Source: Ciona intestinalis (lineage: Eukaryota; Chordata; Ascidiacea; Phlebobranchia; Cionidae). Taken from it: a stretch of DNA of 64,000 bases. Below the pieces are notes generated by a model that made no database searches, was not told the DNA's origin, and worked only from the letters and a program-made list of their open reading frames with translations. The translations under genes were made by a program, and so were the position numbers. The DNA lies in assembly GCF_000224145.3 (NCBI RefSeq), contig NC_020173.2, positions 4,413,001 to 4,477,000 on the forward strand, written 5' to 3'. Of the stretch, positions 35,801-50,800 are shown piece after piece (the stretch's first letter is position 1; each line of letters begins with the position of its first letter).

Positions 35801-38800
35801 AGGGCCACAGCTTTGTTGGTTGACTATACCTCCCTAGAAATGCATGTCACATACTGAGTATGGTGATACTGTACCGTCACATTTACTACAAAGAACTTTG
35901 CATCAAACGCTTGTCAATTAGTCTTGCTTTTAATTCATAGTAAAGGTAAAGATGTCACTGTCCAGGAAAATTGTTCATGCAGTTCTCACGTAGAATGGCT
36001 TTGTCGGCGAGACGGTTAAAGAGATTTTCCAGTCATTGAATGAGTGAATGTTATTCTGTGTTTCATTGAATCATCCATCAATGACGATGCTGTTTTATTG
36101 CGGAAGTGACCCCTCGTTGTGCAGCACCGATTTCCCATGCATAGCTGTCTAAAAACCACGTTCCGTTTTATATTGTTTGCTTCGCATGATACACATAATA
36201 GCGCTCAGTTCCCATCTTTTTTCCCGCCGCTGATTTCCGCTGCGTCTAATAGCCTTGGGAATTGTTTGATTTTAACATGACTATATAAAGTGCAAATATA
36301 TTCGCAATAAAACGAACTTTCTCTTTAACGCGAAAAATTTCGCCTGTGGTAATATCGCCTACGCCCTACACGCTAGTGATTTACCGGTTTCTTAAGCCAG
36401 TGATTCACGAATAATTTAAAAGCTCCTACCCGCATGCGACGGAGTGTCTGTCTTCCCAGGAGAATAAAACACAAACTACTGGCGCGGGTTTGCTTATTTT
36501 TGCCATAGAAACTTTGCATTATGCATGGCCACTTATGAGCGTATAGATGCACATGAACTTCAGGCTCGAAGTCCGGTGAAAAATGCTGCGGTCAGCAACA
36601 GTACAAGCCAAAGGATAGTTCGCTGAAGAACGCCGTGTAATTATGACGTAAGCGCTGTGCCTTTTTCTCTAAAAAACTGGAGAGAATCGCTGTGGTTAGA
36701 AACCGCTTTTTAGAACACACTTTGTCGGGCTGTCATGAGAGCGTTTGTTTAGAGGCAATGCGCGTCTTTTAATGGCACGTTAAGCAGCACAGTTACAGTT
36801 GTAAACATAGAAAATAAGATAGTTAAGGTAAATGAAGTGTGATATAGTGTCTTATCCGCATAGGACCTTACATATTCAGTCCTATGTTGATGCTTGTTTG
36901 CATATACTTGAACGCAAGCTCTAGTTTCAGTTCCCAGACAGGGATATCGCGTAAGCTATTTATCTTTATATTGAAATATTAAACAGAGCAGTTTCTACCC
37001 CACCTGTGTTTGCGAAAGTAGCTTTCTCGTTGCATTTAGCCTGTTTTACTTTACTTATGGAAGGTATTTCATACGTTTTGTGACTGAAAAAGCAACAGTA
37101 ACACACACTGTTGATGTGTATACGTAATAAGCAACGCGTTTTCCGTTATGTTCATATTTTGAATGGTTTGGTCAATTCAGACAGTCTTGTACAGTATAAA
37201 GAGGTTGCATCTTTGAACAATTGTTTTTTTGATCAAATGACTCAATGTTGTAAAAATAGAAATAAATAGCAATAGAACCCACAGTATTTACGGCTCGTCT
37301 CGGTAATAGCTAGGTTATTGCGATCGCACAGTACTGAACTCTGCGTACTGCGTATTCAGGTAGTGATTAGTTTGTTTAAGGAGTGCCGGTTATTGTCTGT
37401 CGGGTCATGTTGTTAAAGACGTCACTGTCTGTTTGTTGCACACAGTTAGTACCGTTAGTAAATCAGAACCGTGGTATTGTTCGTTTGACACTCTAACTAT
37501 CTGATTAATCGCGCTAGATAATGAATAGCATGTCAGTGATGCATCGATGGACTTCGTTTTGGCCGTCTGCCGCTCTTCAAACCGTTTACAACCGGCCTGT
37601 TATCAATTGGTACTTGAAATGTTTTTGTTCGAACAAGTTCCGCTTCATTTTCTTAACGCATTAGGCAGAAACCGGTGACAGCTCCATAGGGAACTAACTC
37701 TTAAAAAGCTTTTGTTTGGTGCGTGATTCACTGAGTATTGCGCTGCGAATTAGGCCGATAATACGACAGACTGGGTAAGCTGAGACTTTTCGGTTAAAAT
37801 GCCACCAGTCGCCTTTACCCTTGTATGGCCTCGAGTGGCTGCGGTGTGGGTTTTGCGCTCAGTGAAGTGCGAAGTTGGCCAAAGAAGCCTGCAAACTCGA
37901 TTAGCGCAACCGCTGCAGTCAGGCGGGTTCGATGGTCGATATCCGGTCCCTGCTGGTTCAAATATGTGACGTTGTTAACAACTATTCTGTTAAATTGTCT
38001 CATGGCGTGTTAAACTAATGAATTAAACCACTAATTCTGTTCGATTTTATAATGCATATTAACGCAACAATTTGCATCGGTCGATGTTTTCCTGTGAATT
38101 TAACTAAACAACGGAAACGCTTATATGGCTCACGTTACATCTTAAACAATGAGAGGTGTAGCAACACGAGGAAACCTTGCGACAGTTGTACGACAAGCGA
38201 TCAAAACAGAGAGATTCTATTACGTAGGTGTTCACATGGGCTATTGCACCAACCAACACAACTTTTTTATCATGAACACAAAGTACACGTCCCTTTTATG
38301 AGCGGTAGTTTTGAATTTAAAAAGGTTTAAATTTAAAAAAAGGAATTGGTTGTTTTCGTCTTTTAATGTTACTAATAGTTAAACACGCAGTAATAAATCT
38401 GGTAACTGTTTTCTGGCAATTGTAATCGGTTTGTCATGTTATTAATTTCAAACGTGAGTATTGTGTTGAGTTGTTTGCGATAAATCAATGCCAAGTTACT
38501 TTGTTGTTTTCCAATCTGTCACGTTCAATCTTTTAAGCCAACGCAGTTTCAAATTGGTTTCCAATTAAATATCCTCTAAAGGCCGAATTGCAAGGCATTG
38601 AATATGTGACTTATTTTACTTTCTAATTTATCAACCTTGACGTTGGATTCGGTTGATCAGTGGTATGTTGTGTCAGACAAGATAACACTGTAGTTGCCAG
38701 GTGTGAATTGTTTGACTTGGGAGCGTCATATTATCGCGTGCGGCGGGGTGTGAGGGCTTTGTTATTGATGCTGCGACGCCCCGGGGCAAAGCTGCAAAAC

Positions 38801-41800
38801 TTAACCGCTTGTCGCGAATTACGATCCGCTGCCTTCAGCATGTATTCATCGAAAAAGATACGCAAGCATATTTCGGTTGAAAGTACGCCAATCAGCCGAT
38901 CAGGTCGTTAGTGCCAATCACCTGTTTCTCTGATCACACAGTGTTACCACACGACAACCTACTTTGTCACTCTCAGAAGTTCGAGCCACTTGTCACGCTT
39001 TGATTGGATTTGTTGTTATTATTGTTGTGCAGCACTGTGGCCAGTCGTCATCGGTCCATACGCAGCTCGCAATTTCCTGTGCTCATATGACGTTATATCC
39101 GCTGTTTGAGGCTCTGTTTCTAGCCTGACGTCACCCACAACAACAAACGTTACTCGCCAGTATGTAAAAAATACAAATCAAAGCTTGAGTCCGTTCATGC
39201 TGTCTCGTTTTCTGTAAAATAAGCGACTAGATGGTTGTATTCCGTCACGTTGTTGTTGTTGCTGCGAAAGTCAGTCTTGTTGGTATTTTTCGGAGCAGTT
39301 TTGTTTGTGACTTGTGAGTTTATATTAAAAACAGTAAGCATTCAGATCATTTGACAATGATAAGTATGTGATTGCTTCTAAGTTTTGGACAGGCCCTATA
39401 GAGTGGATAACTGGTAACATTATAGTTAACATTATACGCAGTGTATATTTCCAATAGTTTCAAGCCTATATACCAATGCTTGCATATTTGTGTGGCCGTC
39501 TGGTTGACCCGAAAGCGTTATGTTTCACAAATCCTCAAACCGTATCACGCCATAAGCCGACCGTGCAAAACTGTGGGCAATTATCCTGTAATGCGTGAAA
39601 CGTAATTAGACTAATAAAGTTGGGGCCTTCGGGTCGCGAGCGCATTAAGTTTAATACCGTATCGCCCTCGATGCCTCCATTGCAATTACTAAACTAAGTT
39701 TTCATCCGCAGTTGGGCTTCAATGCTTCATTAGAAAAGCGTTGGTAAATAATTGAAATGAACGTGCTTGGATATTTTTAAACTGCCTAGCTTAGCGGATA
39801 TTAATCAAAACACAAACCGAGTGAATTGGAAATGAAGATGAAACGATTTTTCACCTCGAAAGGGAAGAAAAAGAAGTCGAACTCTGATGCGATATTGGAC
39901 GAAAAGATAATTGAAATAAGTGACGCCGATAATTCCCTTGCATGTAATGACTCATATACATCCAGCCAAGAGCAGAGTAAGAATGGAACGAAACGTATTG
40001 CCACCAAGAAAGTTTCAAAACCCCGAAGTCCTTCTGTTGGCGAAATATTTATTGACCCCGCTGAACTTGAGAACGGACATTCGTTGATCTCTGCCAATCA
40101 ATCTAACGTCGTTCTAAGAAGATCTTCTCGTGATGCTCTTGGAAACGGCAAGCATTCACACCGACAGAGCCAAGATCGGATTCCCGGCTCCGAGTCCAGC
40201 TCCCGGACTGCATCCTCCGCATCTTCACAATCCTTCACTGGAGGAAGAAGATGGTCCGCCCGTCGTCCGTGGTCACTCGTAGAATCTTTTCGTGGCCAGA
40301 CGCTGTCGGAATTTGCCGAAAGTCAGCCTAGATCATATACCCCTGAAGCTCCAAACCACCTTAACACGTCAGAACCTGCGGCCACTTTCACGCGCGGTTT
40401 TACATTAGAAGAAATTCAACCGACCGCAAAAGGTGGCCGAACTAGAACCTTAACACTGGATAATTTCTTCCGTAGATTCAAAAAATCGACCTCGTCCTCT
40501 TCCGGTAAGAGTCCATCAGACACAGACTCGTCATCAGGGATTTTCGGCAGCGGTCGTGGCTCTTTTCGACTAAAGGGATCCAAAGGGAAAAAGTCGAAAA
40601 AGAAACGCAAAGGATCATCATCTGACTCTTCAACCCAAATTGAGCATTCCTCTTCCGCATCTGTGTCTGATTCCAGGCTTTCAAGAGTGGCTAGCATACC
40701 AGAGGAAAGCTGCATACCACCTAACTCAACACCAACAGTTGTTGCGAACAAATACGTTCGAACACAAAGCAACGGCAGCTCTGCAAGCACTGATACTGTA
40801 ATCAGCATCTCGGAGGTACCTGAAACGGTAAAGCACGTCCCCTTTGCAAAACCAACATCGGACAATGTATTTGCAAAAGAGATTTTAGAATCTGCGTGCT
40901 CGGAGTACCAGGACGAGTACATATCCTCGGAAAGACATGACCACTGTGTTGTTACAGATTCTCCCGAATACACCACGGTAGGAGAAGATATCTCTATAAT
41001 AGAAACAAGCTCATCCTACGTCTACTCCAATGCTGCACCTTCAAGATCTCAACCTACCCTAAGCTGCAACGTAACCCCGTCTAATACATTAGGCGCGCCT
41101 ACCCCAGTTAAACGAAACGCAGAAACAGACATTTGTGATGAAAGTTCATTAACAAGTGTTTCAACCACGGAGGGCTCGGTCACATTCAGTAGCTCCGCGA
41201 CTTGTTTAGCACATCGAACGATTGAATCTATCCAGGCAACAGAGATGAACACGCAAACATTACCTCGGCGCCGCAGCCACACAACAACACCTGTACAACT
41301 ACGGAAACCACTGAACAACCAAGTTATGTACGCCTCGTCACCACAGCTAACCGGTACATCCCATGTACAAAGACCTCACCTTTCATCAACCTTGCATCCT
41401 CCTAATTTTTCAAGCAACAACGAAAGTTTGGACAGAAAAGGGCACAAAAAAGCGAGCGGTTCTATATCGTCGACCGACGGAAAATCTACCACCGTAGATT
41501 CGCCAATCAAACGTGCGATCGGCTACCCCGGAGTTGTTCTTCGTCGACACCAAAACCGTCGACCAAAGAAACATACCGTGAAGCAGTCTTCTTCTAGTGG
41601 AGATTTTATGTCAGTGGAGCGACGTGCAAAGCAGGTTATGTCGCTTAACATGGAGGACTTACCGACCTATGGTCAAATGCAACACCGTCGCCGTTCGACT
41701 TCGCTTTTTACGCGCGATGGACGCCCTGAGACTTTTCACCAAGGGGGTTTGTCGGGAGTAGAAGCCGGGCGGGCTCGGCTACGAGCCGCTCTACTCTACC

Positions 41801-44800
41801 AACGTTATTCCTCACTCTCTACGAGCGTTGATGACGTAAATATGATCAAACTCATGCTGGGATCCCAGCAGTCACTAGATAACTTGGATAACATGGACGA
41901 CGATGAATTCCTGGATATGTACCTCGCCTCCCCGGACACGTTAACAGTAGGCGGTGACGCCGTTAGGTCCCAGCAACAGCAGGTAACTTCCTCCGGCTAT
42001 TTGTTCGCGAATAAAGCCAAGTTAAGCTCAGTGTTTTATATGAAAACAACTCCAATAATACGGTTACTAAGCGCTACTGGGCGCTCAACGTTAAACGATG
42101 TTGTCAAAACACTTTTATGTCGCCACCCCGCTTTTAAACTCGCGTGTAGCTCCTTCATTGTGTAACACTAGGTCTGACGTATGTGAGGCAGAAGTAAGTC
42201 GATTATATCGGAATTGGAAATTTCTCTTTCCATAATTTCTATACAAAACGCCGCTATGTAATCTTCTGTTTATCGAACAAAACATCAAAGTTTACAAATT
42301 ACGTGCGAAGCCATGTTGGCCTGGGTAACTGAACTAAAAATAGATTTATGACGAGTAATCGCCCACTTGGTCACGCCACTTATTCGTCCTGTCAAATGTT
42401 TAACCTTATGGTGTACGTAGTACGTGTACCTTTTGATTTTATAACTTCAGTATGATATGTTTTTGTCACATTTTTGTTGTGTTTGAACGATATATTCCAC
42501 AATTGAATGTGAGCTTTTTACATCATGAAATATTTAGCAAAGGGTTATACAGACACTCGCAAATTTAAAACTAGACTTGTACGACTTATATTCCTCCAAA
42601 ATAGCCTAAAACAGCCTAATCCAAATATACTGCAAATACAGCGTTTACCAAAAATGTCACTAAAGCGTTATAAGAAAGTTAATAAATCGTGTAAAGTCCG
42701 TAATCCAGTTTTGTTTGTTCCCTAAATGCTTGGAAATCTTTTTAGTCGCTGAGTATGAAATGTCATCCAAGAATATTATTCTCTTTAACGACGCGTAGGT
42801 GGTTTTAAAACGTACGTCGCTCTTATTATCCACCTTCGTCACTGCGTGCGCTATCGTAGCCGACGGGGTAATGACATAATTCGACCTATTTGGAGCAGCA
42901 GAACAAGTCTGTGTACGCATTACTCGTTTGGCCTCTTACGTAATAGCTTATTTGATCAAACTTTTATTAACACAGCATAGTACGGTCGTTCATGTCTCTT
43001 GTGGTTACAATTGTGGACATAATCTTAAAGGTTGCTATTCGGCTGTTCGTGTTCCAAATGTAGCAGTTGACATATAAATTACCATTGTCTTGGCATCGCC
43101 TTATTCCTTTACGGATCGTCAAAGAAACCGCATTGTCACGGCGAATTTCTTGACGTACGATCGTGGAGTTTGCGGTAAACTAATATTTCAACTCGCCCAC
43201 CAATTTAACTACTGACTTGACTTGACGTCATTTCTGGCATTTATGACGCTTCGTGGAATGTTTGCCTCGTTTGACAATTGCCCAGAATGAATGTGGGTGC
43301 TGGTACATTTTCCACACGCATCATATTTGTACTAAAGTCGCCCAGTTGTTATTCTGTTTTGATTTTACTCATCCAGTGTTGTAAAAGTTTGTTACACTTT
43401 CATTACATGATTCATGTCGGCTTGTGGGTCTGTTTTAGAACGCATTATTATATTTAGAAGTGAGTTAACGTATTTTAGGCTTTTCTAGCAAATAAAAATA
43501 CAATCGCACTGAAATAACTTATGCTCTACTGCACGATAGGGTCAAATTGGACATCGTTTTATCATCAATTACTACTCTGGTTATTGCGCATGTGTTGTAT
43601 GTTTTAACCAGTGTAGTATCACTAACACGAATTGGTTTCCCTTATGAGAGCAAAGCTGGCCGTACAAGACTTACAACTACAATTAGTCGTGACCATTTGA
43701 CTGAGTCGTGTCGCCCAACGGTGCAATTTACAGCAACGCTTTCCAATCAAGCTCGTTACCTCGCGTATTCGTCGCCGGTGCGAGACTTCGAGACGCCAAA
43801 TGATTTTATGACGACCGGCGCTGGGTCTTGCTTTGTTCTCAAGATCCATTGGTAGCAATCGGCAGTCGTTACACAGCTGCCGTTTTGTGTAAAAAGCCCG
43901 GTTTTGTTTGAACATAGTTTACCATAACTTTATAGTAGCTAAATTCTCATGTAATTACCGCCAAAAGAGAAATATCGTTTCTGGTTTAGTTCCCAGCACC
44001 CTGAACTTCCTCTTCTTAGTAATAAAACGTCGTATCATTGTATTGTCACCATAGCACAACAGCTGACCCCATTGTCCCGCCCATACTCTGTATATGCCAA
44101 CATGGTAATTAAGCCTCTTGGGGCGTTTTTGCTTCCAAAATATACGGGACCGGTAACGCGTAAGTCCCACGGCTGCTCACAGCACGTCACTTCCACAGCC
44201 TACCACATAGAGCCCTCTTTCGAGTAACAGGGCCAGATCCGCGTAGGGCGTAATTTAGAAGCGCAAATTCGAACCTAAACAACTGCGCATCTTGCACACG
44301 TAAGTGCAGTCCGGATTCGCTTGGGAATTTCACCGCAGCCCAGCTCGCCAACTGAACAGACGCCATCCGTATGCTCCGCGGTTTTTGTTTCAAAGTGGAA
44401 AGACGTTTTTGACGAAAATGTGGTTTCTTCTGCCAGAACTATAGTATTATTACCATCGCACGTCAAGTGAAAAGCTCTCCAATATCGCGTGACCAAAATT
44501 AAAAATTAATGCTTCGATCAGTTTGTACCATTATGGTGTTTCATCAAAACGAAAAACTCTTACAAAAAACCTACAAATTTTACTTTTGTGGCTAGTTCAC
44601 ATCTTACGCGACAATACGACATGCTTCACATACAGAACTCGTATTACCTTTTAATTCAATATTACAATGTGTTTAGCTCAATCGGGCATTTTTGACGTAC
44701 TTCCGTTATATATTACTAACTATTGCACTGCACTAATTATGATCGTATTTAAAGTTTGACCTATATGCAGCTCAATGTATTATAATTCGAATCTATTTGT

Positions 44801-47800
44801 AACAGGAACCAAGCTCAAAGCGCGTGAAAACCCTGAGGAAGTCCGTTGCTTCCATTGCCAACCTCATTTCCCCAGGAAAGCCAAGCAGAACCAAACTCCA
44901 GGTAAGCAGTGAACAATAATGTAACAAACTTAAACAAAGTGAACAGAAATCGGTTTATGTTCGATTCCGTCACTAAAGAGACATTTTCCGGTGAAAAACT
45001 TTACATTTCCGATGCTATATCAAAGAGTTTGCACAGTATTTGACTAACAATTCAATTTTAGTATTGAAGTCTATTCATTTGTGTCGCGCTGTATAAGCTA
45101 TTTCTTTTTTATGGTCAAACAGCGTGTAGTTGTCTCTCTAGCGCCGAGTAGTAGTAAGGCGAATTAAATAGTCTCACCACGCGTCGTGTAGAAGAACAGA
45201 CTTCATTTGCTTAGCGATTTGCAACTCTGCCAGACTCCATTCTGACAAAACCAATACCACATACAGTGTTTAGCGCTTTGATGTTAAAGATTAGGGTTTA
45301 TATAAAATAAATTCACATATACATATAACAGGGTGGGTAAGTTGGGGGATGTTTTCATTCCCCCTTGTCGTCTTCTTTGGTAGTAAACAGAGAATATTTG
45401 CGCATTTGAATAACTTTGCTCATAGTTGAAGCTAACTACACACCACACACATGCTTAACACTCAACGCATTAGTGGCGTTGGTCGATTTTTCGCGTACGG
45501 AATTATTTTTTGATTAAATTCTATCAATAGTTGGTTCTTGGTTGCGTTATACCTCCTACTGCAGTGACGTATAGTTCGTAATTGTAGTTTCCAAGAAAAC
45601 ATAAAAACGAAAAAAATGTTAAAGTATATTTTCAACAGCGAATTTTATGTGAAGAATATTCTATAGCAAAACGTCAGTGTTTTTTTTAAATACAAAAATA
45701 TAAAAGCATGTGCAGCAGAATAGCAGATTGTGTATGTTTTATATGTTTACAGTAATTCAAGGGCTCTTGATTTTTGTAAATTAGTGATTACAATGTTCGT
45801 GTAACATATAATTAAATAAATTCATTCGTTTTTCTATATATACAGCGCATAATACTTCAAAAACAAAAGGTCAACAGAAAATAACCTAAAAGTAGCTACA
45901 GTAACAGTAATGCTTCTCCCATTAACTGGTAAACACCCAGCAATTGTCTTTCGCATCATTGTCCTTATTGTGGCCTGCCACTGCTATGTCCTTTAACCGC
46001 GCTATATGCTTAAATCAATAGTTAAAGGATTATATGGTTGTCGATACTGACCGCGGTATTTTGTCTCGTTTGAAATTACTCGCCTTTGCCCTTCCGTCGT
46101 CGAGAAAAAACGTCGTATTCATTAATAAGCGCTTTTCTCCATACACCGTACAAGGCATTCCATCGGACGCAACCGTTCTGCCAGACTACGATGCTACTTT
46201 GTTAACTGCGTGAATGGGAAGGCAGCTTCCTCAGTGTTTCCAGATACGTTGCTGGGCCGCCGCGTTTTAGTAACCAGTTTACTAACTGGCACCACTGCGC
46301 CAGGCCGCTTTAATTTAAGCCGAATTGTCAATTTGCGTCCGCGTGCCAATTAACAATCGGAACTTCCAGTGACTCGAAGTGCTGGTTGTTTGGCAGACGT
46401 TATCGCTACTCGCCTGTGAGGGAATGAGCCGGGCAATTGGATTTGTTTCAGTCAGCAAAACAACATTTTCAAGATACAGTCCTTATATTGGTCTGCATTA
46501 CTATTCAGCGTCACTTTATTAAAAGGTTAAGTCAGTTTTAGTCGTTATTACGTACAGGAACAGCCCACCAATTTAAAGTCGTTTTAATAACTGTAACCAC
46601 CAACGTGATGTTACTTTAGTTGAGCTCATTTGTGGCATGGTGTTACTAATATGTTGACCGATGGTGCCAAAAATATCTGAGCGAATTAATTTGTGCGTAC
46701 AGTAGTGTTGCTGCTGCAAGACCCACGTAGAAAAAACGAGTTGGTATTTCGGTCCGAGGCCGTGCGTCACGTTTTCTTTTGTGAGATCTTTTCAGTTGTC
46801 GCATACCTTTAAGGTGTATTTTATAATCGAGAAATTTAGTGAAATTCGTTCGAATATTGTTTAGTTTCAAGCTAGCTGTTTATGGACGAAAGTTTTTGTT
46901 GCAGACTTGCTTAACTTTAATTATAAATGCGTGACCGTGCCCGTACACTGTGTAGCGGGTCGCTAGCACGTAAAGTCGACAGTTATTGGCAAAAATCGAG
47001 CAAAATTATGACGATTCATAAACTTCCTACTGTACCAAGTGCTGTTACTGCACGAGAGGTGAACATGATATTAAATAGTTTGTACTTTGAATTAAGTGTG
47101 TCGTTGCATTAGTCATTAGTAGTTTGGAAATTAATATCAGCTGGACAGATATTGACCGTTGTTATATAGGGAAATTGTTTAAATATTCTAAATACGTAAA
47201 AAATATTTTTGTTATAACTTGCTCTAGTAGTATTTACCATAGCGTATCATATGTATACCAATTTTAACATTTCCATATTGTCACAGCGCTCTTCAAGTTT
47301 TAAAGAGTCTCCAGCTCCATCCTTCAAGCCGTACAGACCACCCGGCAGTCAACAAAACACAGGGGCTGCGGGTTCGACTCCCTCATCCGGCAGTACACCG
47401 GGGAAACGTAGCAACAGCGGTAGCGTAACGAAAAACCGTCGCAGTAAACTGTGGTGTGAGACATTCGATCATCGCGGGGTAGAAGAAGCCGAACTAAAAC
47501 GACAGGAAACGATTTTCGAACTTTATCAGGGTGAATGTGACTTAGTGGACGACCTGCGCATGGCTAAACAGGTAATTTAAACCGTTGTATTATTTTGTTA
47601 ATTCGTTTAATATTTACTCTGCTAGAATTGCCACATGTGGTATTTTCGTGTATAAATACTTTTTAACATTAAAACACATTTTAAAGTATTAGGGCAGCTT
47701 GGACTTAAACCGTATGCCCCTGTGGCAACGTAAAAATCAATCCAAAGAAAAATTTCCAAATATTTAAAAACGCTTTTCGTTCTAATCCCTGCCCGTTTAA

Positions 47801-50800
47801 AAACATGTTTTTGTCGTCTGGTTTCGAAACCGGTAAAATAAAAAACAATATCAAAACAAAAACCCACGCTGTTTTACCGGGTCGCCTGTGCAGACTTCCT
47901 ATATAAACATACGGTTTATTATCTTATGCTTTGCTAAACTACTTCTGGTCTGCTGCACCTGCTTTCGGCAAATATAACACACCGGTGCAACAAGGAACCA
48001 GCGCCGTGCTAATTAAATAGCCATTTGACTGTAAGACCATCCAGTCTGCAATATACTTTTGCTGCAATCAATTTAGCAGCCAATACTGTTAGTGTTGGGC
48101 AATTGAATGATTTTCAACCACAGTAACCGCACCGAAAATGTGAAATCGAAGTGATATATTGCACTTTGCACATACAGAACTCTGTTTCGTAGCTATCATA
48201 TATAAGGAACACGACAAAAACGTTTTGCAAGTGCAATTATAATATGATTAATGAATTAGAGAATTGTGAAACTTGTGTTATTAAATCTATTTATATTCGA
48301 CTGTGTGACTACGTAAAGTACAAAAAAAACATAATTTCAAAACTGTTTTCTTTCCTCGACAGACGTATAGGGACTCGATGGTGACTCTTAAGATGCTCAC
48401 AGAAGACGAGGTCACTCGCATCTTCGGGAAACTGGATTGCCTTCTTCCTCTTCATGAAAATCTTCTCCAGCATCTGGAAGCTGAGAGGACATCAGATGGA
48501 AAATGTGACGCCATCGGTCACGTGTTTCTTTCCTGGGTAAGATGTTTGCACGTAGTCATTGTAGTGTGGTGATATAACAGTAGGATATTGTAAAATCACT
48601 TTAAATTTAAAGCATCAGAAACATAACCAATGTTTTGTCTGCCATACATAGAAAGACGGTAGTTTTACTTTTTTACCGAAATAGCATTAGGCACTTCGTG
48701 TTTGAGTAGAAACTGAAAAACGTTGTGCTGTTGCAACCGTGCACTATTGTCATTTCGAAACTGCTCTTCTGGTATGAAAGTAAAACGTAGGATGTTTTGC
48801 TGCATGGCAGACGAAGCATTAGTTGCAAATTTTACTTTTTTTATCCAGAAAGAGTAGTTTTTAAATTAAAACAGTATTGTCTGTGAGTTCAATATGCCGT
48901 GCAATGTATATTTTTGTTGATTTTTACCATGTAGTATCAGTATCAACTGCAGTCAATGTAACTTTCCAATACTGTTCCAGTTTCCCACCCTTACACCATA
49001 TAATGAGTATTGTGCGAATCAAGCTGACGCCAAAGGCACCTTGGATGCTGTGGTCAACAAGGAGGCGAGGGTTCGTGATTTCCTGCAACGTTGCCTCGAA
49101 TCTCCGTTCAGTCGCAAGCTCGACTTGTGGTCGTACCTCGACCTACCACGCACTCGGCTTGTCAAGTATCCGTTGTTGTTGAAAAATGTTCTCAAAGCGA
49201 CTCCATCCGATCACCCGGACGCTGTACAGCTTGAAAAAGCGGTAAGTACTTGCTTTGCGCTTTTATCGCATGCAATTATTTAATCTTTGCTTCAGCAGTG
49301 GGAATTTTGACAATTTTATATTATACGCGACAATAAAACTTTAAAACGGCCTACCGCGCTTAATTACTTAGGTGAAAAACGTTTTTCGTAACCAGAGCTG
49401 GCACTCTGGAGTTATAATACAAATTTCGTTCATATTACGGAAGTAATGGTCGATTTATGGATTCTTTTGTCTAAATCGGCCAATTATTTGATTTATCAAG
49501 GCACCGGTCGACCGTTTTTGAATGAAATACTAAAAAATAAACGCTTTTTTTTCGATTGGTATATATTCGTTATATATGCCAATTAGTTGCTCCGTATCTT
49601 GAAATGTTAAAATCCCCAAATCGGACATCTGCCAACCGGATATGAGTGCACAATGGTCAATGCACGTACCATAGTACCCTTTCTCTCCCTTGTACATTAT
49701 ATGCACAATGTACAACACGCATCGTGACTTGGCTCTACATTCATGCTTCCGCATACGAAAGTGAATTTCTCCCTTACTCGGCCTATTTCTGTGCCATCGA
49801 TTTCAAACTGAAAATCTTCGATCCGACTCCATTAACCGAGCCTTGGCGGAATCTTTTTTATCAATTCGTCGCATGTAAAGCTGCTGTTTTGCCGCAATCT
49901 TACGTAACACCGTTAACGTAGACCGCTATCTAGTCGCCGTGTAATTGAATCTCCGTGTTTTATTTTCCTTGGAGACCGGAGTTACCCAGAGCCACTCTCT
50001 TCTCGCTAAGATACAAAACTAGCCCAGCCTGTAATCTCGCCACCCAGAATATCGTTTATTTTTCATTCACCCGGTTTTGAGTACCAAACCCAACAAGTTA
50101 TGCTCGCAATACGCTACCAAACGGCGCTCGTTTGTTGTTTCAAGTGTCCTTACGATCTCATAGCGCCATCACGGCGCCGTATCGCAGGTCGGATTAAAAC
50201 CTAAACTACGTCCACTACAAAAGATGCTTGTATAACCAAAGGTTCCGCTTTTTGAAGTCAAATAAGAACACCTACGAATCTATTTTCACATCAATGTTTT
50301 CTTACAGCTGACGATGGTTAATGACGTCATAACGCGAGTTGATGACCTCACAGGCGAGCGACAATCTAGATTTGTTCTAAGTAAACTGGATTTCTTGGAC
50401 GACAAACAAAAATGCCCAGAATTGGAAGAAAGTCGTGCCCTCATATGCTCAGGGCAACTTAAAAGCTCCCGTGGCACGGTATGTCTTAACACTACTCTAG
50501 TGACGTAAGCATGCTCTGTGACGTCATAGTTCCATTATCCGTTAAATTGAGCGTAGCACCGAAATTGGGACAGACAAGTATCTTAAGATCCGTTATCTAA
50601 AACAAACATCTTTAGCGGCGTTAAAATAGCTACTTTACCAATCACAGCACATTGCTATATAGCGTGCAAATGATTAAACAATGAAGTGCCAAAATTATAG
50701 TTTCAACTTGTTTAACTTACATATGTCACCGTGTATTGCTATAACTTGCAATAGCAGGAAACATAGCCGAGTATTTTTAACCAGCCGTGTCAAACTACTG

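Noticed and set aside
40416..40976. 186-codon antisense open frame
   Set aside because: Mirror of the Ser/Thr-rich giant exon of the RhoGEF; such codon bias opens antisense frames.
43547..44496. Open frames in the RhoGEF intron before exon 44806
   Set aside because: No domain, no phase-compatible splice sites linking to the gene.
47361..47391. tRNA B-box-like GGTTCGACTCC
   Set aside because: It lies inside a conserved-phase RhoGEF exon and has no A-box or clover-leaf around it; chance match.
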